The notes beneath the pieces are model-generated. The model made no database searches and was not told where the DNA came from. It worked only from the letters and a program-made list of their open reading frames with translations. Below, piece after piece: positions 23,460 to 35,220 of a DNA stretch of 64,000 nucleotides (positions are counted from its first letter, which is position 1; the number at the start of each line of letters is the position of its first letter). Origin of the DNA: Acanthococcus lagerstroemiae (Eukaryota; Arthropoda; Insecta; Hemiptera; Eriococcidae). Where the stretch lies: contig CM063106.1 in the NCBI GenBank assembly GCA_031841125.1, forward strand, positions 42,342,001-42,406,000, given 5' to 3'. The translations under genes and the position numbers were made by a program.

Positions 23460-25364
23460 TCGTGGGACGGGGTGACTTGGCAGAAGTACGTAGGTATTCT
23501 TTCATTGCTGAGCTCTGGTGGCAATATAACGTACTATGAAAAGTTTGTAAATGCCACAATGTGTAGTCTGGCCTTAAACCTTCATTTTGAGCTCCAAACT
23601 TCGAACCTTGTAAACTTTTTCTCTGAGAAATATCACATCTTCGATAACGTGCTGTTTCAGTCCAAAATATTACCTTGCAAAATAAAAGCGTTGCTGTAAA
23701 GATATTATTTAACCATTGAAAATGTGTGATAGTCCATTGAATCAGAAATTTAATCAGCTTTTCGTTACGATATTTAGTTCTTCTCTATCGCGAGTGGTTT
23801 TTCCTCAAGATTTCATTGGTTTTAAGTAAATAAAAAAGTTTGGGGTGACTTTGCAGGTACGTTCAATCTTACTGATAACAGTTCAACAATTAATGTGTGA
23901 CGGCTTATGATTACTTACGACATTTTATTACATTAGGTAACAGGGGTTCGTCATGCCACGAAAGTATTACAGGGAGCTGGGCAATCGTCAATACGTGTAT
24001 CACGACTACTCTGAAAAAATGCTCTCCGATTGCTTGCAGTCTATACGAAATGGAATGAAATGTAGAGGAGAGTGGGGAGGATTCGGACAGTTTTCGCATT
24101 TTGATGTTTTACCTGGAAACTCTGAGATTTTGCGGCAATTGCATCCCACCATCGTAAATTTTGGACTTTTTAAAATAATTTTTGTTTCCCATTTTTATCT
24201 TCATTATCACCATGATAATTAATTTTCAAAAACTTGATTGTTTTTTGTCTGAAACCTGACAGGGGGGGTGACCATTCGGACAGTTATGGGGAGGATTCGG
24301 ACATGACATAAAATTCCATAAAAATTGAAGAAAATATGTACAAACGCAAATTTATTATATAATTAAGAAAATGAAACTTCGTAAACAACATAAAAACCAT
24401 TAAAACGATTAACTATCAAAAAAATACCGCTTAATATCGATTTTGTCGCTGAGTCTTTTTTTCATCATTATAACCTTGTCAAGTTTTTCAATAATATCAG
24501 AAAAAGGCACAAACGAGGTATCCGGTGCGTCCGAGTAATAAAAGTGATCAGGCACCTACGAAAAAAACCCACACACATCAGCACTTCTTATCACATCGAG
24601 ATCACAGAAAAATCAGTGAGAACACCATTTGTCCAAATGCTCCCAACCTATCATTTTCATGAACTTTTCTTTACATGAAGCGACACTCAGCCGTAACGAC
24701 GCAAATTGTTTACCGACTTATTTTCGAATACCCAACCTACCTAACAAAAATCGATTGAAATTGATATCTCTTGAGAAAACCAAAAATATTTCATTTTTAA
24801 AAATCGGTGGTTGAGCAAAAAAACAGTAAAAAAGTACATTTTTTGTTATAAATCCGCGAAAATGATAAAAGTCTGATTTTTTTTTGCATAAATGAATAGA
24901 TATCAATATAATGAAGTTTCATTTTGGAAATTAACAATGTTTGAAAATACTGAAGCCCCAAATGGGGGTCGTCCGAATCCTCCCCGTGTCCAATTGCTCC
25001 CCACTCTTCCCTGCTAAAGCAGCTGCGGTTTATAAAATTCCCATTCGAACGATCCATAACAAATTGAAACAGCCTGAAAATAGTGTGTCTCGATCATTTG
25101 GTGGCCAACCAGTTTTTTCACCTAGCCAATTTCATCGATTTGTAAAGTCACCCCAAAGCGAGGTGACTTTACCAACTTTTTTCAAAAATTATTTAAAAAT
25201 AAACTATCACAGGTATCCAAAGTGTCTTTTTTCCATTTTGTAGAGAAATAACACATCTATATTTAAAAAAATTTTCTATGACAAACAGCGCAACTGTGTA
25301 ACCTACAGAGAACCGCAAAGTTGAAACTTGCCTGAAAAACATGCCAAGTCACCCCATCCGACAG
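23460..25364 (+). mobile_element. pogo-like element with psq HTH remnant, itself interrupted
   Basis: TA dinucleotides flank ends tcgtgggacggggtgacttg (from 23460) and, inverted, ctgtcggatggggtgacttg (down from 25364); both continue with gca. Near the middle, on the plus strand, MPRKYYRELGNRQYVY then HDYSEKMLSDCLQSIRNG (from 23953) is a pipsqueak-type DNA-binding domain as in pogo/Tigger transposases. It resumes after a 950-bp insertion with KAAAVYKIPIRTIHNKLK (from 25016). The catalytic part is absent, so this is a nonautonomous internal-deletion derivative. Confidence 0.75.
24065..25014. mobile_element. 950-bp MITE nested in the pogo-like HTH, TA duplication
   Basis: Ends gaggagagtggggaggattc and, inverted, gcagggaagagtggggag. 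TA is present on both sides (24063-24064 and 25015-25016). Removing the element plus one TA makes the surrounding codons continuous: ..AATG AAA TGT AAA GCA GCT.. (M K C K A A). The inside includes gtccgaatcctcccc/ggggaggattcggac repeats and no coding sequence. Confidence 0.8.
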
Positions 25365-25369
25365 TACGT

Positions 25370-26130
25370 CTATGCAGTACCTACACACATGGCTTCATGT
25401 TTATTGCCAAAAAAATTTGGAAATATGTATCTATCAGCACATTAAATTAGAATATTATCACAATAAATGAAACAAACGAACATTAGAATGACAAAGTAGC
25501 AGTATTGAAAATATTGAGCAGTATTTAAAGGTGTATGGAACAGTAAATGGAATAAAGGAACAGTAAAATAGTAATTTAGCAGTATTGAAAATATTAAGCA
25601 TTAAAAAAAAAAAAAATTGGAAAATGAAATAAATGAATAGTCAATATTAAGCATTTGATATAGAAAAGGTACAAACGTGGTACCGCGAGGGTAACGTGGT
25701 CCTCTAGGTTACTTCGGGTGGAAAGTGGCTCGCTCAGTCGAAAGATACCAAAAAATGTAGTCCATATGACTAAAGACTGTATTAATCTATGGGTAAGATA
25801 ATATCAATGCTTCTTTCTGAATAGCTGTGGATTCTTTGTTTCGTTCATATATTAAAAGGTTTTCTTCAGTATCAGTATTGATTTTCACAAAAAAATTCCC
25901 ACAGTCCGCAATTTCACTCGTAGCAAGCCAAGTTTGGTATCATCCGAAAGAGGAGGAAAGTGTCAGAACAAATTGTAATAGTAAGCTGAACGTCAATTTA
26001 CCTTTTTCTCCTGATTTATTGAGGATTATAAATTATATAGAATCGTCCTAGGTACACGTAAAATAAGTGCGGGTAACGTGGTACCCCAACATCCTATTGA
26101 TAAGAAGTCGATTTTTTTACTATAAAACCA
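25370..26130. other. AT-rich intergenic DNA with short internal repeats
   Basis: Contains diverged direct repeats (cagtattgaaaatatt(g/a)agca near 25500 and 25570) and ggtaacgtgg motifs at about 25690 and 26070 that may be outer parts of the transposase remnant just downstream. No gene. Confidence 0.35.
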
Positions 26131-26260
26131 TTGAAATGTTATTTTATATACGTAGAAAATTGAAAGAGTGGTCCGATAAGAATATGATTGATGCGATTAA
26201 AGATGTACGGGCGAAAAACATGGGTTTAAAGAAGGCTTGTAAAACGTATGCTGTACTTTT
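26131..26260 (+). pseudogene. psq-type HTH fragment of a pogo-like transposase
   Basis: The plus-strand peptide KEWSDKNMIDAIKDVRAKNM followed by GLKKACKTYAV matches the N-terminal pipsqueak helix-turn-helix of pogo/Tigger transposases (W..E.M..AI..V....M...KA...F.V). Nothing of the catalytic domain follows, so it is a remnant. Confidence 0.55.
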
Positions 26261-26329
26261 ATCTCTAATCGAAATAAATTTCATTTTCCGCGATAAAACT
26301 GTGTTTATTTAATCTCTCAAATTCTCAAA

Positions 26330-27600
26330 CTCCCCAAACTTTCAAAACCCCCGGACTCTCAAACCCCAAAACTCTCAAACCCCCAAACTATGAAACTCTA
26401 CTTTTCACAACGGGTCATCAGAAATGAATTTTTCGCCAAGAGGAAGAACACATATGAAAATGGTATACTTACTTTTTAGACCAGACGACTAAAAATTAGT
26501 CAAAATCTACTCCCCCTGTTTCCGCCTTGTCCGATTTCTCGACTCACCTCAGATATTCTAAGCAGGAGCTGGGGGTAAGGGGGTAGATCACACCGATCAC
26601 CGCCGCTGCGTCAGCGTACATCGGCCAACTCTTTGCTATTGCCCACTGCACACAAACAAGATTGACCGATTAAGACCGAGCTGGATTGCTAGGTACATTG
26701 AAACTTCCTTCCGAATATAAAATAAATTGAATCCACACTTTCGCTCCGGGATACAAAAATGAGAAAGCTATTCTCCCCGCACTGTACATCGACCGCGCGG
26801 TTTTATAATTTTTCCCCTTTTCTACTGTAGGTATACCTATTCGTTATTTCTCTACATTTACTCGGCATCATGTAAAATATTATTTTGTTTTATTATCAGC
26901 TTTTAACATTTGACAGTTTCAAGTCTAATAATTTACAACCTTAACGAGAACACTATCTGTAAACTATAAATTTAAAAAAGAGAGAAATTCTTTTAAAAAT
27001 TCATTTCACGAGAGACGTGAGTTTAACGCCGACTGAGCTGGTTCTTTTCTATGTATCTATAATGCAGTTTCCCCTCACCACCGTCCGGTTTGTACTGCCT
27101 ACTTATGATTTACAAACTAGTACCATTTAGATGTGAGGAAGACACATAAAGTGAGATACTTAATGCAACAGCTGCGTGGTTCTTCAGATGAAAACGAAGA
27201 CGTACTTAAAATGCCGAAATTCGTTGGATCGTGATTAAGTCGATAATCTCATGGTAAGATAGCGTGACAAAGTAAACAGACCCGTCCGACCGTCCGACTG
27301 GACGTGAAATTATTAGTTTGAGGAAGAAATGAAAAATAACAGAATCGAAGATGAAATTATATCTCCGCGCCTCCACAGAAGCGCCGCGAGCACAAAATAC
27401 AAAATAGTATCTAATAGAGGGAGCCTATCACCTGAATAGCGCTGTAAACAGGGATGGAATTCGACACATAGAACAGGTCATTCCACATTTTACCTGTAGA
27501 ATTTGTAGAATGAGTGAACTGTATGTAAAATTAAAAATATGTACCTACAATGCTCTCGTAAATTCATTTTACCTATTTTACTTACTATTTGTATAACATG
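26330..27600. other. Intergenic DNA with a short C-rich repeat
   Basis: 26331-26400 is a degenerate run of ctctcaaaccccaaaa-type units. The rest (including 27000-27500) has no recognised gene or element. Confidence 0.4.
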
Positions 27601-27607
27601 CCGACTA

Positions 27608-28090
27608 TAATAGAGCGTGTTCCACTTGCATAGAATAACGTGTCGAACTTGTGTAGAATAGCATGTTATACTCGTATAGAGTAGCGTGTTCTACTCGTGT
27701 AGAATAGCGTATTCTACTTGCATAGAATAGAGTCTTACTTATGTAGAATCGAGTGTCCTACTTGTGTTGAATAACGTATTTTACTCGTGTAAAATAGCAT
27801 GTTTTAATTCTGTAGAATAGCTTATTCTACTTGCGTAGAATAGTGTATTACTTATTTAGAATAGCATATTTACTAGAGCTCTATAGGGGAAGCCATTTTG
27901 GATCACGCCATGCCCGTGAATGCCGAGCCCAACTACATGGAGCGCACCGCGTAGTCAATTCGGGATCTACGCGCGCGGTATGATCCAAAATGGCGTATGT
28001 TCGCACTCTCCCTATAGAGCTTTATATTGACTCGTGTAGAATAGCGTGTTCTACTTGTGTAGAATATACATAGACTGTATTCTACTTCTA
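27608..28090. repeat. Tandem array of ~25-30 bp tgtagaatagcgt..ttctact units
   Basis: About ten degenerate units of the form (c/t)gtgtagaatagcgtgttctact run from 27608 to 27870 and resume at 28031-28090. Each unit is itself partly palindromic (agaata / tattct). The array is split by a 147-bp inverted-repeat element. Confidence 0.75.
27877..28021. mobile_element. Small fold-back MITE inside the tandem array
   Basis: agctctataggg (27877-27888) and ccctatagagct (28010-28021) are exact inverted ends. Inside, gccattttggatca (27892-27905) is inverted exactly at 27981-27994. The core is GC-richer than the array. Noncoding. Confidence 0.75.
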
Positions 28091-28765
28091 CACGCCCATT
28101 CCTGACTGTAAGGCGACGGTAAAAAGGAAGCAGGGTGAATGCGTCAACACCAGGCAGGTTTTGTTCTATTGGCACTTGGTTTTGATTTTTTTCAGTAGAG
28201 GTACCTACTATCAAATTTTACAAGCGGAAAGGATGATAATTCTCAACCTACCTACATCCTTACTGGTCTATTGGGATGTAAACCTGCACCAGAGTGCGCT
28301 GCAAAATCAGCTGTGCGGGTGAAAATAAATGAGTGATCATGTGTTCTTTCAAATAGAAAAACTGCTGTCTTCAGGAGGGTAAGAAAACGAGTAGAGATTA
28401 TTCTACCAGTAGAACTGATTATAATTCAGATTTTCGATGATGATGTAGTTAAATTTAGGACAAATTTTCTTGGAAAGTGTACTGCTAATCGACTTGATGA
28501 TAGTTGAAGTTTGCTACACGCTTATGGTATACAGGGTGTTCCACGAAAGTCCCCCCCCTGTTTTTTCACGAACCGATGGGCAGATCTTCCCGGGACGGAA
28601 ATGATTTTCCAGTCGTAAAGTCTAGTTTCTCCTGAGCTTAAACAATTTTCTCCCTCTTTCACAAGGAGGGGGGAAGGACCTACCACCAACTTCGGAATCT
28701 TAAATAGGAAGGTATGCCTTTATGCACCTCGTTGGAAAGGCCATTTACTCCAAAATACGAATCTG

Positions 28766-31261
28766 CAGTGGTGTCCCCATAGGGTATACGGCGTATACGC
28801 GGTATACTCTCAAGAAATTTCCGAAAATTTCAGCATATACGCCGTATACTCCCAAGAAATTCTCCATTTACTCACAAAATAAATTATTTTCCCTTTTTTC
28901 TCAAACTAATAAGTTCTAAGTTATCGCGTCGTCTCATATGTATATCGTCAGTATATGCAAGGCTAAAGAGTTTGCAGTGCGAAATCGCCGACACAGGTCT
29001 ACCCCTGGCCCCATGTCACCGTCACTTGCAGAAGAAATATTGCGGCCGCAAATTTGGAACAATACTCAGGTTCAATAATTTTCTGAAAAATATTCATGGT
29101 TGAGCGCACGGAATGGGAAACTTGGCTGTACAATTTGCGTTGAAGCGAAACCTTGCATTTAATGAAGGAAAATTCTCGTTTGTCTTCAGAATGGGTTAAT
29201 TTTAGAGTGGAAGCTGCTGGTAGTAATAGAGAAAATCAATTAAGTTCTTTGCGTTCGAAACTGAAGCGTCATGAGGAGAGTATTAGTCACAAAGCAGCAA
29301 AGGAGATTCAAAAAAAGAAAGAAAACAAAAGTATTGAGTGCAAAATTGAAAAGTTGTCAGAGAAGGCGATTACTCAATGTTCGAAACTGATGCGCACGGC
29401 CTACAATATTGCTAAAAATAATAGGCCGTACACGGAATATGAAGAAATTGTTGCTCTTCAGGAACTCAACGGCGTGGATTTAGGTATTTCTCTATACACT
29501 CTCGACAAACTTGTACCAGAATGATAGATGTCATTGCGGAAGAAATGAGGCGTCGGCTTGTTCGATGGATGATAGAAAATCAGTCAAAATTTAGTCTACT
29601 GATTGACGAATCAACGCCCCTGTCAAATAAAACTACATCAATTTTGTATTTTGCATTGGTATTTGATGATGATGAGCCCACATATGTATTTTTTAACCTC
29701 CTTGAATTGGAATCGCAGGATGCAGAATGTATTGTGAAAGCAATACTGGCTTCTCTGATACATTCATAAAGAATAATATGGTTGCACTTCTGACAGATGG
29801 TGCCAGCGTAATGGTTGGAAGTAAGAGCGGAGTCTGGACTAGAATGAAGGCAGATATTCCAAATCTGTTGACTTTTCACTGCATGGCTCACAGACTTGAA
29901 CTGTCTGTAGATGACGTTAAAAAAAGATGTTACTGGTGTCAATAGGTTTACATCTTTTATGGATAAATTATATTCATTTTATTCTGCCTCGCCAAAAAAT
30001 ACAAGATCTGTACAAGACATATCTTCTGAGCTTCATACACAATTCCAAAAAATTGGTCGCGTATTGGGTGTACGATGGGCGTCTAGTAGTTTAAGAACTG
30101 TGAAAGCTGTATGGACATCCTACAAAGCATTGTACACTCATTTTTCCAGAGGTGCTGAATCATGTACTAAAAATGCTGAACGTGCTGTTTTTCTTGGCAT
30201 GAAAAAAAAACTCGAGACTGCCGAATTTTTGAAAGATTTGGGATTTTTGTATGATGTATTAAGTGAACTTTCCATTCTAAGTAAAGTACTATAATCCCAA
30301 AAAATTACCATTATATGCGAGCGAATGCAGAAATCTCAAGAACCATACGAATTTTATTGTCATTTAAAGAGAATCCAGGTCTCAAAACGAATGAAGTGGC
30401 TACGGCAATTAGAGAAGGTGAATTCTGTGACATTGAAATAAGAAACACAGGAAAAGAAAATGTAAACCAAAATCAGTTTCTTCAATCATTAGTCGACAGT
30501 ATGTTCAGGCGACTTCTAAACAACACAGAAACCATATTTCAAGATCTTGACGTTGTTCAAACACAAATATTCAATGTTGAACCTATGAGCGATGCGAGTA
30601 ATGTTGCGGACAAAAAGAGGTGAAAAATATAGCTCAGAGGTTTAACCTACATAAAGAACAGTGTATTGTCGATTTTCGCCTAAAAAATCCAAAATCAGAA
30701 TTCATGAAGTTGATTCGGGTGGTAGTATGTTTAACCGCGGAATGTGAAAGGGGCTTCAGTTGTATGAACAATATAATCACTGATTTGAGATCTATGTTGC
30801 TCATTCCACACGTTTCGAATTTAATGTTCATATCAATAAACGGGCCACCTCTTGAAAAGTTCCAACCAGAAAGTTATGTAAAATTATGGCTGAAGGAGCA
30901 TAGAAAAGCGACCGATAAGCTCCGAGGAACGAGTGTTCGACCAAGAACTGGACAATTCGGCAAGAAAAATAATGCATTTTTCGAAATATTGTTTGGGTAG
31001 ATACTGTAATCTTAATCGTTAATCATATTAATAATTATTGATTTAAAAAAATGCATTCTCAATACCTACATAGCTATTATGTTTTTCTTTCTCATTTTCT
31101 CGTAGAACAATAAATGGCTCACTATTAGCACGTGTTTTTCCTTGTGATCATGCTTCTCCATTCTGTTTACATACTATCACAAAAGAGAAAAAAGTTGAGT
31201 CGGCGGTCGGAGGGGGGGGGGGAAGCGTATAGTCTCAAAAATTTCATTGGGGACACCACTG
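28766..31261 (+). mobile_element. hAT transposon, full length, with TIRs and 8-bp duplication
   Basis: Inverted ends cagtggtgtcccca (28766-28779) and tggggacaccactg (31248-31261) are exact over 14 bp. The flanking octamers cgaatctg (28758-28765) and cgaatcta (31262-31269) differ at one base. The 2496-bp body carries a plus-strand hAT transposase gene broken by frameshifts. The element sits inside a ~240-bp direct repeat whose second copy (31508-31720) has no insertion. Confidence 0.9.
29077..31000 (+). pseudogene. hAT transposase of the KIAA1586/ZMYM-like type, broken
   Basis: Segments in order: a TTF/BED-like zinc-finger region (KLGCTICVEAK at about 29130, SSEWVNFRVEAAG, then LSSLRSKLKRHEESISHKAA); the start of the RNase H-like core (FSLLIDESTPLSNK at 29588; ILYFALVF); the VALLTDGASVMVGSKSGVW block (29780); FHCMAHRLELSV (29876); the GVRWASSS block (30068); and the C-terminal hAT dimerisation domain (LTAECERGFSCMNNI at 30731). 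Frame breaks near 29520, 29769, 29935, 30294 and 30620 make it nonfunctional. This transposase class has been domesticated in vertebrates, but here the breaks argue against a host gene. Confidence 0.85.
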
Positions 31262-31720
31262 CGAATCTATGGGGAAAAAATCAAAATTCATCAATTTTGG
31301 GGGCAAGGGGCCTAGAGATCACCAAAATCCACCCAGAATCAAAGTGTGGTGACCTATCAAACGAACTATCGAAAATAGGGTTTTCCAGGTTGCTGATTTC
31401 GAATATTGCCTTATTTTTCCGATTTGACTAACCCATGGGTTGCAGAACATTCAAAAATTTGGGGCAGAAGGGGTTATTTTACATGTTTTTCATTTTCGCT
31501 GATACAATGTCTTTACGCACCTTGTTGGAAAGGCCTCTTCCCCCAAAAAGTAGAATCCGTGAAAAAGTTTTGAAATTCGTCAATTTTGGGGGACGAGGGG
31601 CCTAGAGATGACCAAAATCCGCCCAGAATCAAAGTGTGATGCCCTATCAAACGAACTATCAAAAAAGGGGTTTTCTAGAGGTCGCTGATTTCGAATATTG
31701 CCTTATTTTTCCGATTTAAC
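31262..31720. repeat. ~240-bp direct repeat, two copies, one split by the hAT element
   Basis: Copy 1 is 28716-28765 continued at 31262-31430; copy 2 is about 31508-31720. Shared phrases: cacct(c/t)gttggaaaggcc, ggggcctagagat(c/g)accaaa, cagaatcaaagtgtg(g/a)tg, tgatttcgaatattgcctta. Copy 2 shows the uninterrupted arrangement at the site where copy 1 holds the transposon. Confidence 0.75.
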
Positions 31721-31729
31721 CCGTTTTAG

Positions 31730-32870
31730 AGTTTTAAAATCCAAATTTTCAACCTAAAATTGGTTCCATTATTCACAAATGATTTGGTACACTGAAGACA
31801 GACTCAGTCTGTACAATAATTGCACTCTCCTCCTCAGTATGAGCCAAATTAATTAAGAATGGACATCAAATATGATTTAAATATAAAAAAGGAACGTATT
31901 TACGTAGAATACTGCCGTCTATAGTGATGTAATGTCATTGCACAAATACTGGATGTGCCTCACGATCCCATAAATGTTAAAAATTTCATCAACAATCATA
32001 CAAAAATAAAAAAGTTCTCACCAAGTTTGCAGATCTCAAACAAATAACACAGCTCTTTATCATCGAAAGTTTGATAAAGAATTTAAAAAAAATCAACTTT
32101 ACACACGTTTTTGGGAAACATTTTGCCCTCCTCCGAATGGTTTGATGAGCCTCATCTACGAACTCGACTTTTGTTTCATTTTTGTCAACCACATTCAGAA
32201 TTTCACCTTTGTAACTAAATTACGGCTTTCGCTATCATTGGACATAGCTAGGCAAATAACACAAAAAATAACATCGCGATCATTGCATGAGGCTGCACTT
32301 CGTTTGCCCAAAAAGTTTTCTATATTAAGCCCATCTAGTGTTGCAAAATCTACATACCATAAGCATGGGTACCAACCAACTTTTCTCCAGGAGATAGGGA
32401 CAAGACACTTTGAAGAATAACATCTCCAGAGAACAGGATACCTTTCCATGAAGGGAAACTTGATCTTTCTAACGTACAGAAGTACATCTTTTGAAAATCC
32501 AGGAAAAAATGAGGAATATGCTTCATTTAATATCCTCTCTTGATCAAAGTAACATAAAAACAATACCCAAGAATACCGTTAATACTAAAATATTAACTTT
32601 TTTTTTCCCAGGTCACCCCATGTAAGTTCCGTCAGAAGAACTTCCAACAGACAAACACACCAATATAACGATCTTCATTTATTATTTAAAAAAACTTGAC
32701 AACTCATAACTAACAAGTTTTCATATTTCAGTCTGAAATCAGCTTCATTCGCTTCCCGCACTTCATGTCAACATTCTATCGTCATCAAATAAGTGGTACT
32801 TCGAACAAGCGAGATTACAACGGGCATCCTTCACAGTTCATGTTTTCATAATAATATCGGCATCTGTTGA
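31730..32870. other. Intergenic DNA and PRMT6 3' flank
   Basis: No recognised gene in 31730-32640. A 122-aa minus-strand ORF at 32195-32563 has no known motif. The last ~200 bp are the 3' UTR of the PRMT6-like gene. Confidence 0.4.
32678..32683 (-). terminator. Poly(A) signal of the PRMT6-like gene
   Basis: AATAAA on the minus strand, about 190 bases after the stop codon at 32873. Confidence 0.6.
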
Positions 32871-32872
32871 GG

Positions 32873-33643
32873 TCAATCAACCCCATCCATGTTCTCGTCG
32901 CGTTCATCGTACTGTAAAGACATCGCTTTGATTATTTTACACTTCACATGACAACAATTGCACGGTACTGGGTGCTCTTCCGATTCCGGATCCAGATATT
33001 CGAATTCTATATCGTAGAATCTGGGATTCACCCGACTACGTTTCAGTTTCAAACTTCCAATCATCAAAGTATCCTTTGTCACTATTAATTCGTCTTGCAG
33101 AACTATAACGGTCTGCTCCCAATGTGTCGCTGGACTGTCACTCGCCGTTGAAAGTACGACCTCTTGTGAACCATGGCTAAGAGCGGGAAAGGTAACCGTA
33201 AACCACAAACATACACCTTCGTATTGAGCGTCTACCTTACTGACCGCGAAGAATTTACAAGATACATCATCTAGTTCCTCCGTTGTTACATACTTTAATG
33301 AGAATGCCGCTAGGCTGTGACCCTCGGTTAGCAGATCTTCAGCCGGTACCGACATGATTTTAGGTTTTCCACTGTACGATTTGCGTAGAGCGTACGCGAA
33401 CAGACTCATGGAGACATCGCAGACGTCATCCCAGCGAGAATTGAGCGAAGGCAGACTACAGGGGGCTGCGAACAATTCACATCGATCGGGAAAGAGAACA
33501 CCGTCTTCTTTCAGGAATTTGTCCCTCGCAACAAGAACGCTGTCCAACATACCTTCATGCAGGAGATAGAAACCCATCCACTCGGAGATGATAATGTCCA
33601 CCTGTTCCGGTAGTTGGATATTTTCAACTTTTCCTTCTACGAT
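32873..33643 (-). CDS. PRMT6: PRMT6-like exon 4 (last, catalytic loop and C-terminal barrel)
   Basis: 771-nt terminal exon encoding residues 96-351. It begins IVEGKVENIQLPEQ after a ttttcgtag acceptor, holds the double-E loop, the dimerisation-arm region and beta-barrel, the THW loop, and ends ENMDGVD before the stop. Confidence 0.92.
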   Translation of the reverse strand: MVEGKVENIQLPEQVDIIISEWMGFYLLHEGMLDSVLVARDKFLKEDGVLFPDRCELFAAPCSLPSLNSRWDDVCDVSMSLFAYALRKSYSGKPKIMSVPAEDLLTEGHSLAAFSLKYVTTEELDDVSCKFFAVSKVDAQYEGVCLWFTVTFPALSHGSQEVVLSTASDSPATHWEQTVIVLQDELIVTKDTLMIGSLKLKRSRVNPRFYDIEFEYLDPESEEHPVPCNCCHVKCKIIKAMSLQYDERDENMDGVD

Positions 33644-35186
33644 CTACGAAAATGTGAAAATTAATAATTAATTATGACGGGGCGAGTAGAAATGACACAC
33701 ACGTACATGTGCGGAAACACAAAGCAGTCTTCGTAAAGTTCAACAGTTTAATTTGAAACTACATAGTATTAGCATAGCCTCAACGATTCTTAACTACGAA
33801 AGGCGTAACAGAGCTATAAAAAATTTCAAGGTAATCTAAACAAGGCTTAAGCTATCAAAAAACCTTAACATGGTTTTAATGAGCTTTACGGGTCTTGCCG
33901 AGTCCTAGCAAACAGAATCTTAATAAGTCTGTATAGTGCCTGATTCAGAGGAAATGTGCCTAGGAGTAAATCTTAGGAAACGCCCTATGATTCACTTTTC
34001 CCGCTTTTCATTTTCTCTTCTTTTCACTTCCATTTTTAGGCGCTCCTTGCCTACCAAATGCCCCAGGGCAATGGCCTTTTATCGAATATTCACAACTTTT
34101 ACAAAGTCTGAATCAGTTTTGACGCAGTCTTGAGGAGAGAACAAATCTCCATATCTTCGATTCTTAGCGAATCAGAATATCGTTTCAATAAGTCATTACA
34201 CAGTACAAAGGACTCTTCAAAGAGAATCTGAAACTAATCCTGATAGGGCTCGACAGTTTTCGCAAATCCTAAGTGTTAACTAGTCCGAAGTTCTCATACA
34301 ATATTAAAAGATCTTTGTATAAAAATGTCTCAACGATTCTCGACGAATATTTAGGTTATAACTTACGTAAGTCCTGAGTTCTATCACAGTTTTAACAAGA
34401 TTTAAATAAGAATTAATGACTCAGCTGAGGAATAACGATACTTAAGTTTCTACACATACTGGTTTCCATACCGTTCAAACGAGTCTTCAGGTCTTAACAA
34501 AGCACTCGCCAGTTACAACATCAGATAGTACCAAAAGGTGAAGCGTCATAACTCAGAATTTTACCGAAAATGAGATTGTCAGCTTCCTAACATTAAAAGG
34601 ATTTTATGGTCTGCTAAATTGTGGTATCTTTAGAAAGTGTAGCTTACGAGAAAACGAATTTCCAAAACCACAACATTCGTTAACAAAATCGTATATCCCT
34701 TTTGGTCTACATCATGGCTGTTTCGAGAAGAGCTCTGGCTTTTAAACGGGTCTTGCACGGGTAATTCCTGAGAAATTTCATAATGAAAGCAGCAAAATTG
34801 ATTCATTTTAAATTCAAATGTAAAAAAAACCGGCTACTTTTACATACATAAATTTTCTCTTTGCATTTCTCTCGAAACATGAATACAAGTAAAGTAATGG
34901 CTCTCCAACTTAAAAGAACTGACATAGCTTTAATGATGTTTCACAAATTCTTGATAAATCTGAACAAACATATCACAATGGAGCCTATTTGGACGAATTA
35001 GGAGGATGCTGACCCGGTAAATACCAAACGAGTAGGCTACAGATTCAATACTATCTACAGGGTGTAGCACAGGTTGGCACGTAAAATATGCATATTTGAC
35101 ATGTAAAGTATCATATTTTACATAATATTACATTTTATACATATACATAAAAAATGCAAGAAAACTACAGATAGAGCTGCTGAATG

Positions 35187-35220
<34 letters not shown>

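Noticed and set aside
27608..28090. CRISPR-like array
   Set aside because: Short degenerate head-to-tail units without unique spacers of constant length, in eukaryotic DNA; an ordinary minisatellite.
32195..32563. 122-aa minus-strand ORF downstream of PRMT6
   Set aside because: No recognisable domain, no splice support, and the plus strand is equally open; not called.
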